A stretch of 64,000 nt of DNA from Adiantum capillus-veneris (lineage: Eukaryota; Streptophyta; Polypodiopsida; Polypodiales; Pteridaceae), in contig CM043956.1 in the NCBI GenBank assembly GCA_014529385.2, positions 63,740,620 through 63,804,619 on the forward strand. The letters run 5' to 3'. Of this stretch, positions 34,545 to 45,386 are shown piece after piece (the stretch's first letter is position 1; each line of letters opens with the position of its first letter). The notes under the pieces were generated by a model, which saw nothing but the letters and a program-made list of their open reading frames with translations, had not been told where the DNA came from and made no database searches. Position numbers and translations under genes: made by a program.

Positions 34545-37500
34545 TTTGGAGGTTGTTTAGTGCATGTGTTGCATTAATCAATTTTTTAAGACAAAAGACC
34601 ATATTGTTCTCTATTGATTTTGAAACTACATCATGGATGGTTTGTTTTTCTGCAAATTATATCTATGGTTATGGGATGAATGGTTGGCCTAATACCAACG
34701 GTTTTTATGATTTTCTCTAGGTTTGTCACCCTTGATCTAGGCTTAAGGCATAGTGGGAGAGGATTGTCCCAGGCTACTTGCTTGTAAAGGCATACAAGGC
34801 TGAAAAGGAGCTTCTTAAACTACTAATTAATTATGACCAACATAGTTTACTATGTCACCAATAGCGAGGGTAAGAAACTTGGTAAGGTGAACTTATCTAC
34901 TACCCCTTGGTAGATTGAGAACTTCTTTCCTTGAAAAAACAACTATAAAGAGGCCAATCAAGGACCCTCAACACTTATGGAGTGATTTTTTTCATTAGTT
35001 GGGTCATACCCCTAAGAATATCACTCATATAGACACAAACAGTGTTGTAAATGAAGCAACAAATCCTCAAGTTGGAATCTGACACGCAACTAGATCAAAC
35101 TAAGTAGTACATCCTCTCAAGGTGGAGTCTTATTTACAACTGGATCTTGAAACAATCATATCTTCCCATGAGAAGAAGATAAAGATTCCTAACACCAAAA
35201 AGAAGGTAGTCATACTATATATTTTATGGTTTTTAAAACAAGAGATTGACCTGCCTTGAGGATCTCTTAGCAGATGATGTGATCCCATGAATTAGTTGCT
35301 TGATAGCTAGGCCATGTCTATTTGCCACAAAAAAAAGTCGTCATCTATAATGTATGCACCTTGTGCATATAACAAATGATATAGGGTGCCCACTATTGCA
35401 ATCATACGATATAAAGTGCCCACTGTTGCAGTCATATGCGACCAGCACAAGCATATATACAAGACTCAACTACTATTGACTAGAATTTTATAGCTATGGT
35501 TAACTCTTGTAACAACCTGAATAGGAGAAACATCAAGAAATATTATTGGAAACCAACAAGATCTTACCTCGTCCTTGACGGAGTAGATGGTTTTATAGCA
35601 AAAGCGTAAACAATGATGGGGTAGAATTAATTTCACCTTATTAGCATGCCATCTATGCAAATGAGAAAAATTAAGTGATAATATATTGGCTACAATAACG
35701 GACTCAATAGTATAGATACATCACAATTGATGTTTCCATACGTAAAATGTGAGCTTACATCCTAAGATTGCTAGTCTCCCAAACCTATGTGCCATTTCCC
35801 TTGATCCTAGATCAATGTGTAGTACATTGGCATGGGGTAGAATACTTTCTTCTTATTCACTCTTTCAAAGAAATTCTCTTTGCATAGCAAGAAATCGTAT
35901 CCAAAATAAAGCTTAAAACAAAGAAAACCAAGAACCTGAAATTGTATAACCTTGTTTTCCCTTTGTGTCTAGTTGTCTTGAAACAGTTTCTTGAGAGTGA
36001 ATTTTAGTCTAATTTTGTTATCTGTGCTTGAATCTGGCTCATAGCCATGTATGCTGATAGGTTGAGAGTTGTTCTATGTACCATGTATACCTGCTTGGAT
36101 TGATTCCTATTGACACCTAGTGAAATACCATTCAGGCACACTACAAAGTGCCCCCAAAGTTTGTATGTTGATAGCATATTCAAAAATTCGGAATTCTCTA
36201 TGCCGCAATATGCTTAAAATTGAATCCTTGCTTCACATAAGGACATTAGAAGAATAAAACATGATGGAGCGTTTGTGCTCATAGCCTATGAATGCTCCAA
36301 ATGATATGTAGATATCATAGCAAATAAAATCACCCTTGTGAAGATTTCACAAAGAAACAACCTTATCAACTTGTATGCTGTGTTGAGAATCATAAAAGTA
36401 CCTTAGACTCACCGAACGTTGGAACAAGAAAGCTCAGGTTACTTAGCTGCCAAATTTCAGTTGACTACAAAACCTTTCCTAACAGAAGCACCTTTTACTT
36501 GCCAAGCTGGGTATGTAGAAAATTTTACATGATATAATACGTTCAAAATTGAAAACTATAAACTTATATGTCTTACCAACTTGCTTGAATCACCATCCTT
36601 GGCATTGGGATTCGTATGTACGTGCTTGAAGAACTACTCTTGGCTTTGACCGAGGCTTGGCTGAGGCTTGGCCCTTGGCCTAACCACCTTGCCCGGAGTG
36701 CTCTTATCAAGATCATTTCTTGCACAATCCTTGCTTGAGTGTGGTCTTTAAACAAGTCTTTGTTCTTTGCTGACCATGCATTCCTCATTAATTACTTGCA
36801 TTGACTTGCTTTACTAGTCACATTTCATGTGTGTTTGAGTTTTGTGAGCTGCACATTTCTTGTGGATGGCTACTTATGGGCCTCAGGAAATTGGAGCACT
36901 TGTGATGCAATGGGCTATAGATCTTTTGCATGTAAAACTTAATTTGAGCACTTAGATTTCTCCAAGAAATCACACTTCGCCCAAGATGGAATACATCTAC
37001 AAGCTAATTTAATGATGAACTGATATTTTGTAGAAGATGATCTATGCACGTATGATGATGCATGCATCATGCATATGAACTAGGTCGACTTTCATAGATC
37101 TAGGGGTTTTTTTTTTGGGGTCATCTTTCCCCTGGCAAATGCTTGTCTTTCCCCTTGCATGCCCCATGGCTTATGTAGAAGGACTTCTATAGAGATTTGA
37201 GATTGCAATGTCATCCCCCATGCATGACCCATGGTTCTCGACAACCACCACCATGCCTTGCATGGATTTGGCATGGGTTATCTGATTGTTTACAATTTTT
37301 AGTTTCTTTTTGTAGTTGACTCCATGATCTCTTGTTCTCTACCCACGCCAATCATCAAATGTCACACCTACAAAGTTACAGTCTCCCCCATAGGATGGGC
37401 ACCCTTAGGCCCAAATTAAACAAAAGTGAACCCTCCACCATCTAAGTAGCAATGGCGGTAGTGAGTTCAGTGTAGGAAAGAAAGGGAGATGTATCAATGG

Positions 37501-37680
37501 CTATGGGACACAAAACAGTTTGGTACTTTGACAAAAAATGTTGCTCTTGCCCGTTCGCTCTCAATGAGCTAGCCAGCACACAATTTGGTGACAACCACCA
37601 TCGTCTCCTTGTACATCTAAGAATGGATCCCACAACCTTTTTCCTTTAAGAAGAATGGATCCCACAACCTTTCTCCTTTA
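34545..37680. other. 3.1 kb with no recognisable gene
   Basis: Stops in all frames. The only structures are a 30-bp two-copy repeat at 35378-35437 (GATATAGGGTGCCCACTATT) and a 32-bp two-copy repeat at 37619-37684 (GAATGGATCCCACAACC). Confidence 0.5.
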
Positions 37681-37689
37681 AGAAGATCA

Positions 37690-38067
37690 GCTTCAAGCAG
37701 AAAATCAAGAGTTTTGATGTGGAATGCCCAAAGAGATACAAGACTACTACTGGTTACAGAAATCTGAGTCCATACAACAGGAGATGGGACATGCTAAGCC
37801 AGCCTTTGCTATGCATTTGGGTAGCTTGACTTATCCATTATATCAATCTTCAACAATTGATAACAAAAGAAGATGACAGAATGATACACAACCTTGATTG
37901 GCAGAGGAATAGAAAGAAGAATATCTCAAAACGAGAAAGTGCTTTGAATGTGGGGAGCAAGGACATATATCCACACGGTGCCCCAAAAAAGGCACAAGAA
38001 TGACAATGATTGACAGACTGAAAATAGAACTAGGTGAGGAGATACTGGCTCCAAAACAAATACTAGA
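37690..38067 (+). pseudogene. element C gag, zinc-knuckle part (Ty3/gypsy, plus strand)
   Basis: The frame LKTRKCFECGEQGHISTRCP has a perfect CX2CX4HX4C knuckle at 37940-37981, the nucleic-acid-binding module at the end of Gag. It is cut at 38067 by the LTR of element A1, which reads the opposite way. The upstream sequence is decayed and the downstream part of C was not recognised beyond the nest. Confidence 0.7.
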
Positions 38068-39030
38068 TGTAATGGAAATGGCCTATGTACTTTGAGAATA
38101 ACGGAATGAAGATAATTAGAGAGAACATTTTTGTGAGACTACTTTGAGAACATCGAGGGTGAACTTAATTGATGGTAGCAACATAATCATAGTACTTAAT
38201 TAACTTGGCATGAGCAATAATTTTCCAAGAGAGAGAGTTTAGAGAACAATTGAGGACCAGATATATGTGGAGCCAGTCCCCCCTCCAATAGGATTTTGTA
38301 TTATAGATTCTCCCATCCAAAGAGACTTGGATACAGTCTTTGTGTTTCTTGTGACCTAGGTGATGCAATGAAGATGGAAAGCTTCATGCATCACGAGCAT
38401 AACATAGACTTTGTAAAAAGCATTAACTATCCCTAGCCTCACTCCCAAGGGCTCAAAAACCATCAAAGATGGAGAAAGCTAGTGGGGAATGAAGGTAGGG
38501 AAGAGAAAGAAGAAACATTCATAGGAGAAAGAAATAGTTCCTCACTTATCATCACTCTTGTTTCTAGCATACATAATAGCATAGTAATGAAGATAGAGAA
38601 GATGGCAAGCTATTGAAGCGTGGCTCTTGGTTGGATTTGTAGAGATGGAGATTTTGCACTTTTCACTTCACACAATGAGTGAGTGTATGTGTGTGTGGGA
38701 GAGTATACCCCCCAAGCAACCCCCCTCCTTGCTTTGGTCGACCCCCTCTTCTAGCACTATCTTGCATATGATTGGACCTCCTAAAGCTTGGCCAATCACA
38801 TGCTTAGTGCATATCAAGCAACTAGGGTAGTCTTGGACCAAGTGTCCCCCTTTCCCCTTTGAGAGAGAGGACTTGAAAAATGCAAAAAATACCCCTTTCC
38901 CCTTTGAGAGAGAGGACCCCTTTCCTACGACATCATTCCAAGATGGATGACTAATCCATTTGGTGCTTGCGAGACGTAGTTGCCGCAAGCATGCCTACTC
39001 TTTAGTTCATTTCATTCTTCCAAGTAGAGT
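38068..39030 (-). repeat. 3' LTR of element A1 (upper border approximate)
   Basis: The terminus TGTAATGGAAATGG at 38068 matches the LTR ends at 49980, 51017 and 51861. Homology with the 5' LTR continues to about 38640. The other border lies between about 38.9 and 39.17 kb; pol stops at 39177. Imperfect inner repeats (GGGGAAAGGGGGACAC-type) recur in the solo LTR at 47695-49266. Confidence 0.7.
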
Positions 39031-39176
39031 GACAAATTCTACTTGGTGTTTGAGAGACGTTGTCATCACAAACATGATTGAAAGCATGCATACTACTTAA
39101 ATTTGTGCACAATAAAAAGAGAATTAGTCTTATAAGACAAAAACATTGGTCATTTAAAAGAAATTTGTACATTTGC

Positions 39177-39505
39177 TTACTCAAATGTAGCATTGTAAGC
39201 ATTGACAAGGCTCATACTATCCTTAAGTTGTATTCCTTGCATCCATCTAGCATCTTTAAAAGGATAATTTTTGAACTTAATAAGAGACCATCGGATAATC
39301 TTACCATGTTGTAGTACCTTGTCTTCATGCTAAAAGATAGCTTCGAGTTGTAGGACCTCTTCTTGGTATTTGATTTTGGGAGGGTCTTCAATAATTGGTT
39401 CACTTGGTGGCTCTCCTTTGTAGGGCTTAAGTAGACTCACATGAAAAGAATTTTGTATGAGCCAATGGTTGGGCAACTTGATTTGATAAGCCATCTCATT
39501 GATTG
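39177..39505 (-). pseudogene. A1 pol 3' end: chromodomain-like tail
   Basis: Minus strand: YQIKLPNHWLIQNSFHVSLL, then KPYKGEPPSEP, then EEVLQLEAIF, a short gap with a shift, and FKNYPFKDARWMQ before TAA at 39177. These are the integrase end and the chromodomain (the latter directs integration to particular chromatin). The N-terminal side is at 45387 beyond element B. Confidence 0.8.
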
Positions 39506-39676
39506 TGTCAGGACAAGGGTCTTGTACCCTAACAACTAGGTTATTCCCGGACTACGGCCAAGGGTCGGGCTAGGCAGTGTGGACAGGGGATCTGTCTAGG
39601 GCAAGGGGCTAGGAGCCCGCCTATATAAAGGGAGGTTGGGAGGAGGATCCTAGGAGTCTAGTTCCTAGTTCTTACA
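39506..39676 (+). repeat. 5' LTR of element B
   Basis: TGTCAGGACAAGG ... AGTTCTTACA, containing TATA box CTATATAAA at 39621-39629, so R and U5 are under 50 bp. Confidence 0.95.
39621..39629 (+). promoter_or_regulatory. TATA box of element B
   Basis: CTATATAAA, preserved in both LTRs (second copy at about 45331). Confidence 0.65.
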
Positions 39677-39677
39677 C

Positions 39678-39690
39678 TGGTATCAGAGCC
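39678..39690 (+). other. primer-binding site of element B (iMet)
   Basis: TGGTATCAGAGCC one base after the LTR; perfect match. Confidence 0.9.
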
Positions 39691-40489
39691 TAGGAGTCTC
39701 TTCCACTCTCTCTCTAGGCGTGGTCTCTTTAGGCCCCTAAAAGCAGGCTCCTTTGGTGAGAACCGTTGCTTTTTTGGGCCCTTTTCCATTTTTAGCCGGT
39801 CTACTTGCCAAATTGGGCAGACCTTCCTATTTTGGACGCGAGGCTATGGTGCATGAAACTCGGATCTTCCGGGCTTGGAGGGGGCTCCATGGAGAAGTAA
39901 ACCGTGGTGAATCTCTTTTCGGCCATAGCCAGCAGGGGCGAGCCCTGCCATCATCCTCATCAAGCGCGCAGGCTTCGGCCCGCTGCCTGCAGCTTGGGCT
40001 TCAAAAAACCACGATACTTTCACATTGGTAAGGCCCTTTGGCCATTACCTTAAGGCCTTGGCCGCTACAGGTGGCCCTTCCCACAGGCAAGGCAGCGCCT
40101 TCGTGTGCCGGCAAGCCTCCGGTGAAGCAAGCCAAGCAATTCGAGCAAGAAAATTCACTACGACTTTTTCAAGGTCGGACTGCAGAAATTACAGCACCTA
40201 CTGTTTTTTTTTAGTAACGACTTCAAGAGTCGTTCAAGGCGACGACTTCAAGAGTCATTCAAAGCAACATATGAGTCGACCATACACGGTAAAGCTTCAA
40301 CCATATACGTTGCAGAGTTCACTTTCAATTACGCTTCGGCTCAAAGATAACGCTTCAACCATATACGAGGCGGAGTTCAATTACGTGCTACGACGATTCG
40401 CTGCTACGACATGGAGTTAGCTATACTTTGCAAGTGCTACCAACATCAGGTATTTTTTCTGAGTACTTCTTACACTGCACGGTGTAGCC
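39691..40489 (+). other. leader of element B
   Basis: About 800 bp between PBS and gag ATG. Two frames (39753-40028, 40025-40417) cross it, but they overlap each other and show no domain. A direct repeat around CTTCAACCATATACG (about 40287-40372) is present. Confidence 0.5.
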
Positions 40490-41595
40490 ATGGATTCGGA
40501 TATCAACATGACATTCGATTTTGAGCAAAGTACTCCCGATCCTGCCAAAGACGGGCGGCTCGCGGCCAGATACTCTCAAGGAGAGTACCCGCGACGCTAC
40601 GGCAGGAGAATTGCTCGATATTCAGGAATTTCGTGCACTTCAGACATGCATGACAGTCATCGATGAAAATTTTAAAGATTCAAATGAAAATGTTACTAAA
40701 ATTTCCACTTTAGACATTCAATTGATGCAACAGCAGACTAAGAGTCCGGCTGGCACCCACATGCATGAGCACGTTGGAACACAAGGGCAAGGCCCAATTA
40801 ATGAAACACTGCATACTCTCACTGCCAAAGAGGTAGATGATTTATTGAAGAATTTCAAACCACCAGTTTTCAAAGGCAAAGACCGGGACCGCAATAAGGA
40901 TGCAGTGAACATCTTTCTCAGTAAATGGGATGGAATTCCTACCTTATGGCAAACTCTGGATGCAGTAAGAGCTCTGCAAACAAGCTTAACTCTGGAAGGC
41001 AAGGCCAACAAATGGTGGATGTCTCTCAAGGAGAAGAACATCATACCACAGAGTTGGAAAGCCTTTGAATCAATATTTAGCAAGGAGTTTTTGCCTACAA
41101 ACAAGGCCGATCGGAATTGGACCGCTTGGGATACGTGCTCCATGTGCCAATTTCCGTCCCTCCTTGAATCTCTCACTATAGAGACGTCATCCTCAAGTTG
41201 GAAGGATTGGATACCTTTCAACAAGTATGAGGGTTCATACGAGGGCTGACTCCAGAACTTAAGAAGTACGTCAAATCTCACGACCCTAAAACACTTGAGG
41301 AAGCCATAGTGAAAGCACATATTCATGATGACCTTGATGATAAGAAAACGTATAACAGCCACATGCCTGCTAGTACACATAGTAACACACGCACTTAGTA
41401 CGGGCACAATAAAAGAAAATTTATAGTTGCACATTCCGATGCATCTAAAAAACCCAAGGGGTCTAGGGGTCCTCTCTCCCCTGAGGATTTTGATACGGCC
41501 AAGAAAGAGAAGCTATGTTTTCAATGCTTAGGAAGAGGCCATGGAAAAAAGGATTGTCCCAAGGGGAAATCTGCTTCCCAGGGGACAGAGAAAGC
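40490..41595 (+). pseudogene. element B gag
   Basis: ATG at 40490 (MDSDINMTFDFEQ) is out of frame with the main gag block, 40521-41246, so a shift lies in the first 40 codons. The main block has FKPPVFKGKDRDRN, KANKWWMSLKEKN and SWKAFESIFSKEFLP, typical capsid motifs of chromoviruses. A second shift near 41180 and stops follow, then RGLTPELKKYVKSHDPKTLEEA and a CCHC knuckle CFQCLGRGHGKKDC at 41516-41557. Confidence 0.85.
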
Positions 41596-41596
41596 A

Positions 41597-42415
41597 GTGC
41601 ACATGATGCAACTACTGCCTCTTGAGTCTTCCTCCAAGTTCTGCACAGTGGAAGTAACACACACTGAAGTGGTGCATGAATGCTGTCTCACAGCTTCCAT
41701 GTGGCAACAGACCCTTGGACCACATGAGTTAGTACGTATGCACGGATATCTACAAGGGCACAAGGTGCGTATCTTGGTAGATGACAGTGCTACGCACAAT
41801 TTCATCAATTATGGATTGGTGAAAAAGCTCAAACTACCTCAAACTCCGAGTACCCACCGCTACAAGGTAGCAATGATGAATGGACATGACACTGAAGTAT
41901 GGGATACTTAGTGCCGAGCTGTTCCATTGGAAGTACAAGGGTACTCTACTTGTTTGGATTTTCAAGTTATGAACATGGAAAGGGTTGATGTGGTTCTTGG
42001 TAGGGAGTGGTTGCATAGCCTAGGACCATCGTTGAAGCATAGCTATGAGCACAACAGTTTGATGTTAGATTCCCATGGCACACATGTGTTGTTGTTAGGA
42101 GAAAAGGATATACCATCATCACCACTGATTTTTACTGCTGAGCTAATGCATCTCGTTTCTGATAATAAAATAAAACAGGTTTTCTTGTGTTACTCACTGT
42201 CTCATTTTCTTTCTAACATTGAGTCTGTTGAACATTCCTCAACGCCGCATGCTTCTCTCTCTTCTATTCCACCAATTTCTAATTCTATACAAGCAAACGT
42301 TGCTAATCAGTTACAAAATTTGTTAAAGGAATTTAAAGATGTTTTTCCTAATGATTTGCCATCAGGTTTACCACTGACATGCTCAGTGCAACATGGCATT
42401 GACTGTAGGCTGTAA
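41597..42415 (+). pseudogene. element B protease region
   Basis: LVDDSATHNFI stands where LVDSGATHNFI-type sequence is expected, so the catalytic DSG is altered. GREWLHSLGP (the closing motif region) follows at about 41997-42030. TAG at 41909 interrupts, and the frame shifts at about 42400 into RT. The role would be Gag-Pol maturation. Confidence 0.8.
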
Positions 42416-43575
42416 ACCTGTTAGTAAACCACCTTACCGTATGAGTTACTTAGAGGCTGCTGAGGTGGAGCGTCAGCTTGCTGACTACCTTAGCAGAGGA
42501 TTTATACAACCCAGTTCTTCACCATGGGCTTGGCCTATACTCTTGGTGAAGAAAAAGGACGGCAGTATCATAGACTACTGGGGCTTAAATTCGGTTACAG
42601 TTAAGAACAAATACCCATTGCCAAGGGTCGATGAGTTATTTGATAAGCTAACTCATAAACGATTTTTTTCAAAAATTGACTTGCGGTCAGGATATCACCA
42701 AGTCCGTATTTGGCTTGCTGATATACCTAAGACTGCATTCCAAACACGGTTTGGACATTACGAGTTTTTGGTGATGCCCTTTGGGTTAACCAATGCACCC
42801 GCGACATTCATGACACTTATGGATAGTGTCTTGAAACCATATTTGGGCAAATTTGTCATTGTGTTCCTTGATGAAATTCTAGTTTATAGTGCTTCTGAAG
42901 AAGAGCACTTGCAACATCTCAGGCAGGTGTTTGAGTTGTTACGTGCAAACAAGTTATCTGCCAAGGAATCTAAATGCGATTTTCTCAAGGAAAAAATTCA
43001 TTATTTAGGGCATGTCATTTCAGCTAATGGCCTATACATGGATCAATCCAAAGTGGATACCATCCGGAAATGGCCACCTTCTAAAAATCTGGAAGAATTA
43101 TAGATCTTTTTAGGCTTCGCAGGTTTTTACCGAAGGTTCGTTAAAAACTATGCTCACCTTGCTGTACCTATGATGGACCAACTAAAAGGCAAAGGTAAGG
43201 CTTTTCAGTGGGGTTCCGCTCAACAACAGAGTTTTGAAACACTCAAAGATGCATTAGCTACAGCTCCTATACTGGCTATTGTCGATCCTTTGAAACCATT
43301 CATTTTGGAAACGGATGCCAGTGATTGTGCTATTGGAGCAGTCCTGTTACAAGACACACGGCCAATTGCATTTGAAAGTAAGAAGCTAGATGCAGCTCAG
43401 TAGAATTATTCTGCTTACGAACGCGAACTCTATGCAATAGTGTTTGTCTTAAAGACATGGAGTCACTATTTGTATGGTGCTCAGTTCGAGATTGTGTTTG
43501 ACCATGAAAGCATCAAATGGTTTACAAATCAAACAGATTTAAAGGGTTGAAAAGCTAGGTGGGCCGAGACCCTTT
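42393..43575 (+). pseudogene. element B reverse transcriptase and RNase H
   Basis: One frame with in-frame stops at about 43101, 43401, 43548 and 43575. RT motifs: [50 protein letters not shown], then FLDE at 42864-42875 instead of the (Y/F)xDD active site. The second catalytic Asp is Glu, so the enzyme would be inactive even without the stops. RNase H follows with LETDASDCAIGAVL at about 43310-43345 and YGAQFEIVFDHESIKWF. Confidence 0.88.
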
Positions 43576-43610
43576 AAGAATATGACGCCAAGTTAAGGTA
43601 TCGCAAAGGC

Positions 43611-44700
43611 CGATACAATATAGTGGAAGATGCTCTCAGTCGAATGTCAGAGATCAATTCGCTATTGTTCACAGAATTTCGTAGTGAATTTTTAGAGTCT
43701 CTCAAGGGCAAATATGAGCAAGATGAAACATATTCCAAAGTGTGGAGCCATGTTCAAAAGAGCGATCATTCTCACTCCAATGCAGGTCGTGCGCAATTAA
43801 CCTCCACACCTAGTTCTCCTTTATCAAGTGATGAACTACAGCGATGGAAGCATTTCACCATCGACAATGGGTACCTACTCCACAAGGGGAGAGTTTGTGT
43901 ACCGACGGACACAGACATTTGGCGCCAAACTCTTTATGAATGTCATGATAGTCCAAGTGTAGGGCACCCGGGGATTAGAAAAACTTATTCTCTCATAAGA
44001 CGATAGTTTTACTGGCCCGGTCTACATGGCTTTGTTCAATCTTATGTCTTGCATTGCCAAAAATGTCAAGTTAACAAAGCAGAGCCCCTGAAAGCAGGAG
44101 GACTATTACATCCTTTGGAAATTCCCAATGGAAAATGGAAAAGTATCTCCATGGATTTTATAGTAGGTTTACCAACCACTATACGAGGTCATGACTCAGT
44201 ATGGATGGTCGTAGACAGGTTGACTAAACTCTGTAATTTTATTCCAACCAAATCAACGGTTAAGACACCGGAACTAGCAAGATTATTTGTGGACAATCTA
44301 TACAAATTGTATGGGTTGCCAAGTAATATTGTTAGTGACCGTGACCCAAAGTTTAACAGCCACTTTTGGAGAGTGGTATTTAAACGATTGGGTACACAAC
44401 TCAACCTCAGTACAGCTGACCATCCAGAAACAGATGGTCAAACGGAACAGGTTAACCAGGTGCTAGAGGATATGCTAAGAGCATACGTCAGAAAAAAACA
44501 AACAGACTGGGAAGAATACGTACCTATTCTCGAGTTTGCCTACAACAGTTCTAAGCATGTTCAACAGGCTTCAGTCCTTTCATGCTCATGTACGGGTTCC
44601 AACCTAGGTCACCAGTTACGGTGGGGTTGGCAACCGAAAAACTTCAATAGGTTAAGGATTTTCTCCAAGACCACATGGATATGCTGAAACTTGCTCGTCA
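43611..44700 (+). pseudogene. element B integrase
   Basis: HDSPSVGHPGIRKTY ... LHCQKCQ is the HHCC finger (a TAG lies inside it). The catalytic core has SISMDFIVGLP, VVDRLTKLCNFIP, SDRDPKF and DGQTEQVNQVLEDMLR, in which the D, D and E residues are recognisable. A frameshift at about 44590 ends the main frame. Confidence 0.85.
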
Positions 44701-45212
44701 GAACGTCTGACAAGCATAGGCTCGGTATAAGAAATACGCTGATGAGAAACGTCGGCAAGTTACCTTTGAAGAAGGGGAGGAAGTATTTTTACGTGTGCCA
44801 GAACATTCAGAAAGTCTGAAAACTAGACTGACACCTAAACTATCTCCCCGATATTGTGGGCCTTTCAAAATACTCAAGCGAGTTGGTGATTGGGCCTACA
44901 AACTAGTACTACCATCACACTCTCGCATTCATCCGGTGTTTCATGTAAGCCGTTTATGCAAGCGATTACATGGGGACAACAACGTTGTAGATCAACAGGT
45001 TTTGGTCGATTACATTGAACCTCCTACATTACCGCATGAACCTGAACGTGTTATGGATTATCACGAGTTATGTACACGCCATCATGTACGAAGCCTTAAT
45101 CAGGTGGAAAGACCGACCTGAAGAAGGTGCCACTTGGGAGAACATTAGTGTTCTTAAGAAGAAGTTTCCCACTTTTGTTTTTGAGGAAGAAAACTCTTCT
45201 ACAAGGGGGGAG
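44700..45212 (+). pseudogene. element B integrase C-terminus and chromodomain
   Basis: LTPKLSPRYCGPFKILKRVGDWAYKLVLP is the GPY/F module; HPVFHVSRLCKRL follows. After a shift at about 45090, EALIRWKDRPEEGATWE is a chromodomain core, placing B among chromoviruses. The frame ends at the TAA before the 3' LTR. Confidence 0.85.
45201..45212 (+). other. polypurine tract of element B
   Basis: ACAAGGGGGGAG ends three bases before the 3' LTR. Confidence 0.85.
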
Positions 45213-45215
45213 TAA

Positions 45216-45386
45216 TGTCAGGACAAGGGTCCTGTACCCTAAGAACTAGGTTAGTCACGGACTACGGCCAAGGGTCGGGCTAGGCAGTGTGGACAGGGGA
45301 TCCGTCTAGGGCAAGGGGCTAGGAGCCCGCCTATATAAAAGGAGGTTGGGAGGAGGATCCTAGGAGTCTAGTTCCTAGTTCTTACA
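45216..45386 (+). repeat. 3' LTR of element B
   Basis: 171 bp, six substitutions from the 5' LTR, no indel. Confidence 0.95.

Larger units (their letters stand above)
39506..45386 (+). mobile_element. element B: complete but dead chromovirus with 171-bp LTRs
   Basis: LTRs of exactly 171 bp at both ends (6 differences, 3.5 %), iMet PBS, gag-pol-chromodomain in order, polypurine tract. Flanks are GATTG (39501-39505) and AATTG (45387-45391), a 5-bp target duplication with one change. Joining the flanks restores the A1 pol frame. 171 bp is very short for a plant Ty3 LTR. Total 5881 bp. Confidence 0.93.

Noticed and set aside
39753..40420. 92- and 131-codon frames before element B gag
   Set aside because: They are in the leader, overlap, show no domain and continue no known gag.
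40718..41434. 238-codon minus-strand frame
   Set aside because: Antisense of element B gag, whose capsid motifs are clear on the plus strand.
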